From Ichthyosporea sp. XGB-2017a (lineage: Eukaryota > Opisthokonta > Ichthyosporea), in NCBI GenBank assembly GCA_002811675.1, contig PDIM01000051.1, forward strand, positions 1 through 27,043: a stretch of DNA of 27,043 nucleotides, read 5' to 3'. The position numbers and the translations under genes were made by a program. Of this stretch, positions 21,801 to 27,043 are shown one piece after another. Position 1 is the first letter of the stretch. Each line of letters starts with the position of its first letter. The notes under the pieces are model-generated. The model saw only the letters and a program-made list of their open reading frames with translations, was not told where the DNA came from and searched no databases.

Positions 21801-22461
21801 CTTTACATTCACAGCTAGCCGCTTGATTGAAAAGAGCTTCACACATTCGCTTGATGAACTCTTTGGCTTCTTCATACGTTTCATAAATATGCTTCAGCTC
21901 CTCGATACAATTCTCAATACCTTGACCTCCAAACAATACCATAATACTAGCATCTCTTTTCTGAACAGCCTTCAAGAGGGCAGGGATTTCCGACGATTCT
22001 TCACCCAGCAACATTCCACTTTCATTAAGGGCACTAACAACCTGGTAATGGGTCTGGATGATGTTAACCTTGTCGTCATAAGCCACATCATGAGCAGCAA
22101 CCACGGCATGAATAAAATTACCTTTCATAAACAAGTTCCGATAATGAACAAAAACTTCCTTCAAAAACATTTTCACAGAGAGATGGTGATCTTGGGTGTG
22201 GTAGTCCGTCACAAACTTCATAAACCGAGAAATCAATTGAATCTCAGTCCATCCTTCCTGAGCACCCAAGGAGCGATGAAAATCACGAGACAACTGCTCG
22301 GACGTTTGCCACAATTCAACGCTGATTGGTATCTCTACCTCACAATCTCCACTCGCAATTTTTACAAAACGAGGAGGTGCCATAATTGACTGGGAAGACA
22401 ATCGTGACATTGCATCATCGTTCCATGAGGAGCGACGCAAAGAAGCATTTGTTCCCACCAT
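9880..22461 (-). CDS. FAS: Fused type I fatty acid synthase, 4193 aa, single exon
   Basis: Makes long-chain acyl-CoA from acetyl-CoA, malonyl-CoA and NADPH in the cytosol. Beta-half domains then alpha-half domains lie in one chain. Residues from the ATG at 22461: acetyltransferase with GHSQG (Ser290); flavin enoyl reductase barrel, about 595-830, with GGRAGGHHS; hot-dog dehydratase with GDLNPIHV, about 1630; malonyl/palmitoyl transferase with GHSLG (Ser1880); the beta/alpha seam near 2120-2130; two acyl carrier domains (Ser2297, Ser2487); ketoreductase with TGCGRGSIG and YAESK (Tyr3100, Lys3104); ketosynthase with GACATAVES (Cys3562) and two His motifs (FHGTGT near 3810, LTGHPKG near 3847); and a C-terminal phosphopantetheinyl transferase (GVGVDVE onward, about 4060-4193). 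No thioesterase; fungal-type enzymes release acyl-CoA through the transferase. The frame opens earlier at 22539, but with GTG, so I took the first ATG. All key residues I checked are present. Confidence 0.96.
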   Translation of the reverse strand: MVGTNASLRRSSWNDDAMSRLSSQSIMAPPRFVKIASGDCEVEIPISVELWQTSEQLSRDFHRSLGAQEGWTEIQLISRFMKFVTDYHTQDHHLSVKMFLKEVFVHYRNLFMKGNFIHAVVAAHDVAYDDKVNIIQTHYQVVSALNESGMLLGEESSEIPALLKAVQKRDASIMVLFGGQGIENCIEELKHIYETYEEAKEFIKRMCEALFNQAASCECKDLGFHSEGLNIIQWLENADSVPASNYLISAPVSFPVIGLTQLAHYFVMLKVLDMAPVDILSMLSGTTGHSQGIVSSLVIASSLDMDSFIANSEKALVLLFWLGSRLQEAYPPVDLSPVCLQDSLEHDEGVPTPMLLIKKLPKNIVEAHVANVNKHLPTDRSIEISLVNGPRSIVVSGPPQSLHGLNVALRKLKTQPGESQARVPFSKRKHNFTTKYLPVSAPFHSRYMKNVPDVVSSDINRLSLQWDSLLNIPVYSTFDGSDLRECLKDVTLQVVDLICTKQVMWERATSVDVTHMLDFGPGESIGVGSFTQSNKDGTGTQVILAGSMAAVGSEMLNMSCLYNIDASSVKYAPNWGKEFSPSLIKCESTGKVYVDTRMTRLLGKPHVMVAGMTPTTVSGHFVSACMNAGYHVELAGGGHYNEKALRSKVAEIMENVPAGEGITLNILFLNARQWGFQYPLVKKMRQEGIPIEGICVAAGVPSLENANSIIASLQETGIKHVSFKPGSKEAILDVVKIATSNPSMPIILQWTGGRAGGHHSFEDFHQPILQTYGAIRKAKNIVLVAGSGMGDADGSYPYLTGSWSTDFDFPAMPFDGILVGSRMMVAAEAATSSAVKEYLANQTPGISDEKDWEKTYTGTVGGVTTVVSELGEPIHKVATKGVLLWKDLDEKIFKLPANKQMEALQKNRSWIISRLNSEYSKVYFGRKLCGRVCELSEMTYSEVCYRLIQLLFVESRNDWIDPSFQNLVGDFVERTEERFCSEEKVAFLQVNEDITRSRSPRQFVERFFEYYPAAKEQLLTTEDVLYFLSLCKRRGQKPVPFIPILNEDFKVYFKKDSLWQSENLDAIVGQDVQRVCILHGPVAAKYCKTANEPAKDILDSIAEGHIKALQDSLYERKGKDVPCIPYIGLLGKNNGTRSIPKHISVASTGSMIQFTLPSAKSKIPELNEWVSFLAGSKESWLHALLMSPFIVQDKMRVNNAVTAIIKPRLGQIVRLEFASGKVTSNGEGFDRASVKSLKIFDSTMTARAAKNKKSSGLPFPAVDITYDGEKDIVMKLNEPKNDDVCSLKLMYRYLPSKGYAPIHEITAGKNIQIKNFYCNLWFGCDLPTDPLNGEIEWLAEDKFSCSKVVQRVDILKFCAAVGNQSEAYVQFGNEALEAPMDFAIVLGWEAVIKSIFPGTINGNLLRLVHLSNSFVMKGGKRRLCEGDVVFTEAEIRAVENLPDGSGKRVAVKGILMLKDGTELMEITSQFLYRGRFKDFENTFKKTDHEIVDVHLKDAKSIAILKGKDWIVWDESKISLHELVPGSTLRFHLHSFYKFKNCSTYSSVKTGGIITFQKETKEIVKVATVLFECGVARGNPVLSYLERNGSPVTETVYFENGGYSVLPKSDAFSNVVQAPATNEHYAYASGDLNPIHVNPYIADYSELPGPITHGMWSSASTRRILEIFAADNHAHRVHSYEVNFVGMVLPGDKIEAELNHIGMKNGRKVIKVKCVNQHMSTVLEGIAEVEQPLSAYTFTGQGSQEQGMGMDLYDKSPAAKRIWDAADKRFRETYGVSIIEIVRQNPKTKTVYFGGSKGSQIRQNFMSMTYDVFNDDGSRQTVSLFPSITENTQSFTFSHPNGLLSATQFTQPALVLFEKAAFEDMSSKGLVPTGCQFAGHSLGEYAALASIGDVLPIESLVDVVFYRGMTMQCAVPRNSDGRSNYGMVAVNPLRVGKGFGEVALTFICDTILNQSKELIEIVNYNVENWQYVVAGEIVNLETLANVLNFIFKEKINLENLLESYSIDFVKDELIKIVDKCLVLAKAKKAENDGILSLSRGIASIPLPGIDVPFHSRFLLSGVAPFRQYLSKRLSPSHIDVNLLTNRYIPNLTAIPFSISLEYVQHVFDMTQSPKLKSVLKSLDGQSTSTLTNKEQQELGYTLLIELLAYQFASPVQWIKTQDQLFAEFAIERLIEVGPSPVLCGMAKRTLGLKYAESDEATMHKREILCFGKDHEAIVYDYSNSSEEPAAVASEPSPVMQASPPVPLQASPASVQGPIPDAPVKAVDIVTSIVANKLKKKVEDVPLAKSIKELVAGKSTMQNELIGDLSKEFGAGALPSDRGEEMSLKELSDHIASSFNGGLGPYLNAAVSKLISSKMPAGFPLSKVKSYLSTEKGLGEGHIDGVLVLSLSLEPSSRLASEQEAKTWIDSVFDAYCKKSGISPVSIQSAPQQVHAASPNVMPSMPVVVPDFPVSALHVLRVVIADKLKKSIEEVGEDKSIKSLVGGKSTAQNEILGDIQQEFGSSSAASDSSAAEIPLKDLSAALASSYSKLGAYTNSRIAKLYGSKMPPGFTLSAIKSHLGSSFGLQEGRIEGVLLYSILLEPTSRFTSEMEAKTWLESVVSKYSQFAGFQVSSGASGGAVPSVPMGVNSAALDAFEMRHSKFIKEQISLYSQYINEDPRAGFKLAEAQEMLTRELQFSRDLWLAEHGEVYENGIKPKFTTAKVRQYDSFWNWVRQDAIELHHDILYGRLTAVDRAVSEKCLHVINRGTTEVLDMIKYHVMKAQANPSDENEQTLAELGDYLRANVEEGMDLPPMYRDLYLPTAPSVSVDENGAIEYEEVNRAEIRKLEHYAEELVSGGKQILGSQIGALKEHIKAYKKLLKSKNVDNLTKARIRVLLRQSKAGILKGTKDNQDKVPLIHLKRQTKQDVTSWEYSKKLTSIYLGVVKEVATQGVSFEGKTVLMTGCGRGSIGVDILKALLAGGAHVIATTSSFSKSTTGYYQDIYTSSGGKGSCLTLVPFNQGSLQDVNSLMNYIYTDKDGLKADLDYVIPFAAISENGRELSDIDGRSELAHRIMLTNLHRILGAIKTKKAELGYDTRPAQVVIPLSPNHGIFGGDGLYAESKMSLEALFYKWKSESWGPYLTIAGAVIGWTRGTGLMSSNDLVAEGVERLGVRTFSTREMAFNIICLMHQTMANLSQTEPLWADLTGGMNAICDLKAVTSSLRSEILHDSEVKAAVQKEKLVDVEVISGKPEDKAKIVKPRANIKCQFPELKSYEEIKRGKEGLHGMLELEKVVVVTGYGEVGPWGNSKTRWEMEANGEFSLEGCIQMAWMMGLIEHFEGKLPSGSQYSGWIDSKTKEPVKDFDVKRNYEKNILQHTGVRIIEPELFDGYNPDKKQLLHQVAIDHDLHAIEMSEEEAFKFKHEHGDLCEVFKNDQDQWMVQLKRGAVLYVPKALKFDRFVAGQIPTGWSAERYGVPKDICEQVDPVTLFNLVSTVEALVSSGITDPYEFYEYVHVSGVGNCSGGGVGGLRANIGMYRDRLLDNQVQGDILQENFINTMPAWVNLLLLSSSGPIKTPVGACATAVESIELGLETILSGKAKVVICGGYDDFTEHSSYEFASMKATSSAVDEVRKGREPSEMSRPTTTSRGGFMESQGAGNQILMSADLAITMGVPIYGIVALTNTATDKEGRSVPAPGQGILTTARELKKDFTHVNLTVPYRRRQVLYRMKQIDDWVEHELALLQDEASHLFSKACEYGDLTKENQSLESFLKQRTEEIHDEARRKKKSARYEIFMNFYTGNDSISPLTGALAVYGLTIDDIDVASFHGTGTKANDKNESEVVNRQLHHLGRSRGNPVFSIFQKYLTGHPKGAAAAWMLNGVLQCMQHRFIPGNRNADNIDPELRKFTHIFYPSKAIEMKNGIRAGIVKSFGFGQVGGECVVINPDYLYASLDEEDYTTYRAKCFDREAVTYKYLHDSLLGHEDKGLVRVKTSPPYTASQEQAVYLDPNCRASYDCEQETWSFRKSPPTPLRPVNDLSGNGHRNIPDLYAERFASEGVKALNKAMLAMSGDAMGPAALPGQGVGVDVELISAINIENPVFLERNFTGNEIDYCRQAPDSAASFCGRWCAKEAIIKAITNCDVNLPKKWEGAGAGLKDIEIVSTEGGAPKVRLHGKAKDVASEFNVQEEQIKVSISHSGEYATSLAMVTMLEQ
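14625..15679 (-). repeat. Tandem duplicated acyl carrier domains inside the synthase
   Basis: Two copies of the fungal-type carrier unit lie head to tail (about 15679-15195 and 15105-14625). Each has the modification site (LVAGKSTMQNE, then LVGGKSTAQNE) and the same C-terminal structural half: SKMPAGF.LSKVKS against SKMPPGFTLSAIKS, then LEPSSR against LEPTSR. They are clearly related but diverged, so the duplication is not recent. A Ala/Pro/Val-rich linker precedes each copy, as expected for a flexible tether. Confidence 0.9.
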
Positions 22462-23178
22462 ACCGAGTGCAAAAACAAAACTATTTTTCTTTCGAAAGCA
22501 CGTAACTAAACAATAACAGCAAAGGCAACCAGAAATCACACAATTCCTATTCGCTCTTTATCTCTTAATCTCTATTCTTCAGATTTGTTCCACGATTCTG
22601 ATTCTAAAAACAACGTCTTGTGTTGAAATAGACGGGGAAATATATTTCAACAGAGAACTTTTGCTTACACAGATCAGCCAACACAAACAAACAACACAGT
22701 TAAATCCAGAAGAAATTAAACAGTAAACACAAACACCGCTCGAGTGTACAGTGAGAATGAAATAGAATAGTCCTAGTTTCCCTCCCTCCTTCTGCATGGG
22801 CATGGCTGTTTCCTTATTTTGATACACGGGGAGCCTGGGGGGGATCATCATCAGCTGATTATAATAGACTATTCACAACCACAAACTCCCCGTCCCGTCT
22901 CAAACGGTCTGGCCCAATTCACATCTTCTCCCCCCGTCTCCATACAAATCGTGGTAGTTTCATTTTTTTGGGGCAGTGTATGGAAAGACTCATAGTAGAA
23001 CTACACAATGTAGCCACAATACCTTGGCCAGCTGATTTATTATGCTTTTTGATTTTTTTGGGGTACTGATGGGGGACGTGGCTGGTGCGAGAAGGAGTTT
23101 TGGGGTCAATTTTTATTCCAAATATGATACATAATTATTAATAATAGGTATGGAAGCCAGATGGAAGTCTGTTTTTGT

Positions 23179-23237
23179 CAACATGTCACATGTTGTGCGT
23201 CTGCAAGACAAGGATTACTATATAATAATCCTTGTCT
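23179..23237. repeat. Two adjacent perfect inverted repeats
   Basis: First: CAACATG / CATGTTG (23179-23185 and 23189-23195) with a 3-base loop. Second: AGACAAGGATTA / TAATCCTTGTCT (23206-23217 and 23226-23237) with an 8-base loop. GTCTGCAAG also occurs twice as a direct repeat (23199-23207, 23234-23242) bracketing the second hairpin. They lie about 80 bases beyond the carboxypeptidase polyadenylation signal, so they are probably outside its mRNA. Confidence 0.75.
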
Positions 23238-23315
23238 GCAAGCTTGTTCTTTACTGATGGAATATTATTATTATTCTCTGTACGTAGTCACGACGAGCAA
23301 TACAATTTCATGTAC

Positions 23316-23321
23316 TTTATT
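23316..23321 (-). terminator. Polyadenylation signal AATAAA for the serine carboxypeptidase
   Basis: An exact minus-strand AATAAA 124 bases past the stop codon at 23445; the nearest canonical signal on that side. Confidence 0.55.
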
Positions 23322-23444
23322 TAGTCTTCATTTCATCAAAGCATCGACATGAGGTCGCGGATTGACTTCAAAAGCTTATTATCAGGTGAACGTGCAAACA
23401 AAAAGCTACGCGAACAAAAACGAAAAGTAATAATAATAATGCAA

Positions 23445-25178
23445 TTAAAGTTCTTTTCGATGGATAAATCGTTCCAAGAGTTCGTAGGCCCGTTTGGGTT
23501 GGGTGGTGGGCACCATATGCCCCGCATCTCTCACTGTGGCAAATGTCAATCCTTCATATTCTACGACGTAACCAGCTGTTCCAAAGTTCCAATAAATGAA
23601 TTAGCATAACCAGAAGAAAAGTGCAACATAAAAATAAAATGTACTTACCAACTTCTTTTGACACGTGCCAAGGCCTCCATGGCTTTGCTACAGGAAGACC
23701 GAGCTTGTGAAGCCACATTTTAGTTCCTGTGGTTGGGCATACACCATCAACATCCCCAGAATAGACCAGCATTCTCAGTTTTGTTTTTTTCTCATATTCT
23801 AATAGCTGTTTATATACGGGAAGCATCGATGCCAATAAATCTTCCCTGGAATAAACCCATTCTTTGTTGACATTGCATTGGTTCCACTTCTGCACCTTGG
23901 CATGAATGGCAGCTTGAACTTCCGGAAGGTTAAGATAGGTTGCTGTTTCTTTTTCCAAACAAGGGTCGTATTCTTTTGCAAGGAGTTCAGCGGCAAAGTG
24001 GCGCTTGGACAGTGGCAAGTGCTTCATGTGCTCAAACAACCGGGCAGCCGTGCTTTGTCCCGGAATACAAGTATCTACAAAGATGTCGTACAAATTAATT
24101 TCTCCAATTTCCTTCGTAGCTTCAGCAACGTAATCGTCGCACGTTCCTTTCATGCTATTGTCATCTAGTTTCTTTTCTTTGACGACATCCACAGACAATG
24201 GGCCTATATGTGAAAAGTTACAGGCGTGAAACATGTTATGGTAGGTCTCCGTGGACATAATACTGTGAGTCCACCAGAAAAATGCAGAGCCTTCGTTATC
24301 AATTTTAGCATCAGTCCAAGGATTTCCAAGAAGAAAACCTTCAAGATTGATAAAAATCTCTCCCTTTTTGAGCTGCTCATTATGCTTTAATATGTGAAGC
24401 GCCAAGTTGGGAACATAATGTCCCCCATAAGACTCGCCAGTAATAAAGAATCTTCTATTTGAAAGGTGGGTATATTTTTCAAGAAACTTTTGCAGAAACT
24501 TCCACGTATCTTCGGCGGTCCGATCATCACCAACTTTGTAGTCTGAATGGTCATCCGAGTAAGAGAATCCAACACCACTGGGAGAGTCAAGAAAAATTAC
24601 ATTAGCCTTCTTGTTCCAACTACCCTCATTTATGCGAAGCGTTTTGCCATCAGGATTCGGAAACCACTAAACAATTATAGACGCAATAGATTGAAAAACA
24701 AAGACAGGTTATTTAAGAGAAAAATTTAACATTTCTAGATAACTTTGCTCCGCTTACCGGTCCATTTTCGGTTAATTTCGCACCAAGCGAACTGCATCCA
24801 GGTCCTATGATGGAAACAAATACCAAAAAAAAACATGTTCAGTAAGTAAATGTAATTATAGACAAATCACAGAGACCTACGTATGTAATATATACCTCCA
24901 GAAAGCCATATGACAAGAGGATCAGTCTCGGGAGATGACTGACTTTCCACAAACCAGTAGAACAAATTTCGACCTGTTGATTCTTCAACATTTAAGTGCC
25001 CAGCAAAATGACGAAAACTCGGTGTGTAGTCCAAACCTGGAAGACCGATTACTTCATGATCCCAACTGTCATCTTCTTCGGGTTTGAAATTAATTGCGGT
25101 TTGGTCCGCAACGGCAAGCCATGTAGCCAGCAGCAAGATCGAGGCAAGGACACTCTTGTAAAATGGGTATCGTTTCAT
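23445..25178 (-). CDS. Secreted/vacuolar serine carboxypeptidase, family S10, 492 aa, four exons
   Basis: Removes C-terminal residues from peptides in acidic compartments (vacuole, lysosome or outside the cell). Exons: 25178-24896, 24804-24758, 24666-23649 and 23575-23445. The GT-AG introns are 91, 91 and 73 bases, and phases match throughout. Residues about 1-25 form a signal peptide with core [14 protein letters not shown]. The substrate-binding WLSGGPGCSS (91-100) is split between exons 1 and 2. The catalytic triad is complete: Ser189 in [10 protein letters not shown], Asp415 in [10 protein letters not shown], and His469 in DAGHMVP, the last encoded only by the short final exon. GVGFSYS (141-147) is also typical. 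Length fits single-chain members such as CPVL and yeast CPY without its long propeptide. Reading through the last donor would lose the catalytic His, so the 73-base intron matters for activity. Confidence 0.95.
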
Positions 25179-25794
25179 TTCTTTGATTTTTTTTCTTCCA
25201 GCTCCAATACTAACACGCAGGTCCCGTTACAGAAACACTAGTAGATTGATATATTACTCAAATCTGAACAGTAAGCCCACATTCCACAACTAAAACACAA
25301 GCATAAAATAAAAATACTTATAAGCACTGCACAGCATTTCACTGCACTGCTATGCATCAGTGCATCAGCACCTATAACACGGTACATTTTTTAAATTGTT
25401 GGTGTTGCGTGCGACTGTGTAGTGTGTGGGAACTGGGAGGGAGTCTGGTGACCCCTACAGGAATGCAGAGGTCGTCACTCGTGACCTCATCAAGTGACTT
25501 TCTTCAACCTCAATGAGCCCTGGAGGCTGGATGGTGGCGCGTCTGAGGTCACCTTGAGGTCCTTGTAGTCACGGGGGTATCGAGGTTTACTTTTCTTACC
25601 TAGAGAACCTGTAGAGGGCAGGCTAGTTTAGTTATTATAGCCACATTGTCAACGGAGGCTACAGTTCGGAGTTCCTCGCATTCACTAGTCTAATGCTCAT
25701 TCACCTATTATCATGTGACGCTGTATTCTTCTTTTGCCTACTCTGCAGACTGCCGCTGCTATCTTTTTCAAGTTGTTCTCAAGGATATTGTTCA
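25179..25794. other. Intergenic region: carboxypeptidase promoter and flank
   Basis: No gene seen. The part near the carboxypeptidase start (25230-25320) is AT-rich. Positions 25320-25375 are built from short repeats of GCACTGC and GCATCAG. Positions 25445-25580 hold many GGTCA/TGACC half-sites, including the nested palindrome GAGGTCGTCACTCGTGACCTC near 25467-25488. Confidence 0.45.
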
Positions 25795-25800
25795 TTTATT
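25795..25800 (-). terminator. Polyadenylation signal AATAAA for the GPS2-like gene
   Basis: An exact minus-strand AATAAA 126 bases past the stop codon at 25926. Confidence 0.55.
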
Positions 25801-25925
25801 TAAGATATTATAGACTATAGTACAGGTGTGTTGGGGAGAAAAAAAGTGCTTGAAAGTGTTTGGAAAAGAACAGTTGAAACTCATATTGACTTGCTTTCTG
25901 TGACTTTGTCACTTGTACAAAGTCT

Positions 25926-26798
25926 CTATCTCCAGCTTTTTCCATGATGTGATTTCGAAGATGATTGATAGCCCCCTCCGCCATATTGGCCATACTCATT
26001 TCCGCGGGCTTCTCCTCTTCCATCATAAGGATAAGGATTACATTGCATTCGTCCACCTTTGTTCCCAAAATTATCCCTCAAGCTGCTTCGATGAGGATAC
26101 ATCCTGTCTCGAGACATGGCGGAAGAACCTGGCCCTAAGCCATACTCACCCGACGATGCCGCTCCATACATACTAGCCCCATAGCGAGGACCCGGCGAAG
26201 GGCTTGGCGTTCTTGTCCTAGGTCGTTTCACCCCAGTGCTATACAAGCCCTCTGTAGCATTTCCGGAATATTGTTTCTGAGGCGACTGTGCCATTGGTGT
26301 CTTAGTTCCCGGGGTACTACTCCCATAACCAAAGGCCCCTGGTATTTGCCTAGAATCTCCTGCCATCTTGGCTTCTTTCGATTTTCTCACTTCTGCTTCC
26401 TGCTGTGCACGCAGCTGAGCTTCTTGTTGTGCTTTTTTTAGTTTCGCTTGCTTCAGGCGCTCGTCTTCTCCCAGGACTTTTTTCAGCGTCATAAATAGCA
26501 AATGTTTTTCGGATTCCAGGTCACCTTGCTTTTTTTCGAGCTCAGTTACTTTCTCTTTAATCCCAGCAATAGCTTCTTTTAAAGAGTTTTTTTCATTTTC
26601 AAGGGCAATTGCCCTGTGCTTAGGATCTTCAGCAACACTTTCCTCCTCACCTTGGGCCTTCATACTTGGTCGGGCTTCCTCATCTCTTTTACTTTCGCTG
26701 CTTTCTTCCTTTTGATGTTCTAATATACACGCCACCAAAGTTTTCTGCAACCTCTCAGGCGCAGACAGAACTTCATATTGAAAATTATGTATCACCAT
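25926..26798 (-). CDS. GPS2-like coiled-coil protein, 290 aa
   Basis: GPS2 in animals is a subunit of the NCoR/SMRT-HDAC3 corepressor complex and an inhibitor of ubiquitin signalling. The basis here is one motif. The coiled coil at about residues 65-145 contains EKHLLFMTLKKVLGEDER (97-114), which follows human GPS2 EKHQLFLQLKKVLHEEEK almost position by position and, as there, sits at the end of a heptad region. After it comes a Gly/Ser/Tyr/Pro-rich disordered tail with TPSPSP phosphosites and, near the C-terminus, RGEARGNEYGQYGGGGY, resembling RGG/YG-rich RNA- or condensate-associated tails. The first 30 residues (ERLQKTLVACILEHQKEE) are a short amphipathic helix. The frame opens at 26819 with TTG, so I took the ATG at 26798; an upstream exon beyond the window is possible. 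The corepressor role is inference. Confidence 0.6.
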   Translation of the reverse strand: MVIHNFQYEVLSAPERLQKTLVACILEHQKEESSESKRDEEARPSMKAQGEEESVAEDPKHRAIALENEKNSLKEAIAGIKEKVTELEKKQGDLESEKHLLFMTLKKVLGEDERLKQAKLKKAQQEAQLRAQQEAEVRKSKEAKMAGDSRQIPGAFGYGSSTPGTKTPMAQSPQKQYSGNATEGLYSTGVKRPRTRTPSPSPGPRYGASMYGAASSGEYGLGPGSSAMSRDRMYPHRSSLRDNFGNKGGRMQCNPYPYDGRGEARGNEYGQYGGGGYQSSSKSHHGKSWR

Positions 26799-27043
26799 TT
26801 CAAACGACCTAATAAACAACGGTCAATCTTGTATTTATGTAACGAGCAAATAACTTCGCCCTTTTGCGCTCCTTTTTCCTTTCAAGCAATCAGACTTTCT
26901 CACAGACTCCTAACTAAGCTCTGCAAAATAATCCCGTGCGGCTCTTCAAATCATATTATTTGCCGCTTCACCTATCTTGGGATCACAAACGAATTACAAA
27001 ACGCACAACTAATCCCTCACTTTTGTCTGGCGGAATCCAAAAA
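26799..27043. other. 5' flank of the GPS2-like gene, to window end
   Basis: No gene seen in these 245 bases. On the minus strand it should hold the leader and promoter of the GPS2-like gene. Pyrimidine-rich stretches occur near 26860-26920 on plus. Confidence 0.4.

Larger units (their letters stand above)
22462..23444. other. Intergenic region: synthase promoter/leader and carboxypeptidase 3' flank
   Basis: No gene. The synthase side (22462-22900) probably holds its leader and promoter; an ATG-started 90-codon open frame on minus (22579-22851) could act as an upstream ORF if transcribed, and looks unlike a real protein. C-rich patches lie at 22886-22942. CAGCTGAT motifs occur at 22850-22859 (palindromic ATCAGCTGAT) and 23029-23036. 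Two hairpin palindromes lie at 23179-23237. Confidence 0.5.

Noticed and set aside
21787-22389. 200-codon open frame on plus, antisense to the synthase N-terminus
   Set aside because: It lies wholly opposite a strongly conserved coding region. Long antisense frames are expected there and it has no recognisable domain.
22462-22539. Longer synthase N-terminus beginning at 22539
   Set aside because: That codon is GTG and there is no ATG until 22461. The extra Cys-rich residues do not resemble the family.
25550-25562. AGGTCA-type repeats as a nuclear receptor response element
   Set aside because: Nuclear receptors are animal proteins; without evidence that the host is an animal the resemblance is only to a short common hexamer.
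25808-26068. Minus-strand frame overlapping the GPS2-like 3' end
   Set aside because: It is in a different frame from the Gly/Tyr-rich tail of the GPS2-like gene and has no sign of a splice joining it.
1-27043. Transposons, virus-derived elements, tRNA or rRNA genes, CRISPR arrays
   Set aside because: Both strands were read for reverse transcriptase, transposase, capsid or integrase motifs, tRNA arm patterns and regular spaced repeats. None was found.

Overview
This is a eukaryotic nuclear window. It is AT-leaning by eye, with short GT-AG introns (the ten I could place are 73 to 188 bases long), AATAAA polyadenylation signals, and closely packed genes on both strands. I see no rRNA, tRNA, transposon, virus-derived element or CRISPR array. 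The largest gene is an intronless ORF of about 12.6 kb for a single-chain fungal-type (type I) fatty acid synthase in which the beta and alpha halves are fused. Fused enzymes of this layout are known from labyrinthulomycetes (thraustochytrids and relatives), oomycetes and some fungi. With short introns and animal-like regulators nearby, the source is probably an osmotrophic protist such as a labyrinthulomycete, or an early-branching fungus or holozoan. The sequence alone does not settle this.

Layout from left to right: an A-rich edge (1-79) and a non-coding leader; a glutamine/glutamate-rich coiled-coil protein (+, 549-1259); a biotin-protein ligase (-, 1278-2432); a two-exon ESCRT-III protein CHMP5/VPS60 (+, 2791-3602); a four-finger GLI/ZIC-like zinc-finger protein (-, 3831-5678); a 1.3-kb gap with no gene I can support; a previously fragmentary, spliced protein of unknown function (-, about 7154-7859, perhaps starting further upstream); a five-exon aldo/keto reductase (+, 8193-9592); the fatty acid synthase (-, 9880-22461); a 1-kb gap with two adjacent hairpin-forming palindromes; a four-exon secreted serine carboxypeptidase of family S10 (-, 23445-25178); a 0.75-kb gap; and a coiled-coil protein with a GPS2-like signature (-, 25926-26798).

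The genes alternate between divergent and convergent pairs as far as the synthase. Three convergent pairs (coiled-coil/biotin ligase, CHMP5/zinc finger, reductase/synthase) have 3' ends so close that their transcripts are likely to overlap. The last three genes run in tandem on the minus strand.

Functional links: the synthase carries every catalytic domain it needs, two tandem acyl carrier domains and its own phosphopantetheinyl transferase. Biotin-protein ligase activates acetyl-CoA carboxylase, which makes the malonyl-CoA the synthase consumes, so two lipid-supply steps lie within 8 kb. That may be chance. The other genes (membrane remodelling, transcription, redox, vacuolar/secreted proteolysis) look like ordinary housekeeping neighbours. 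The most notable items are the intronless fused synthase with duplicated carrier domain, the GPS2-like protein, and the unknown spliced gene.
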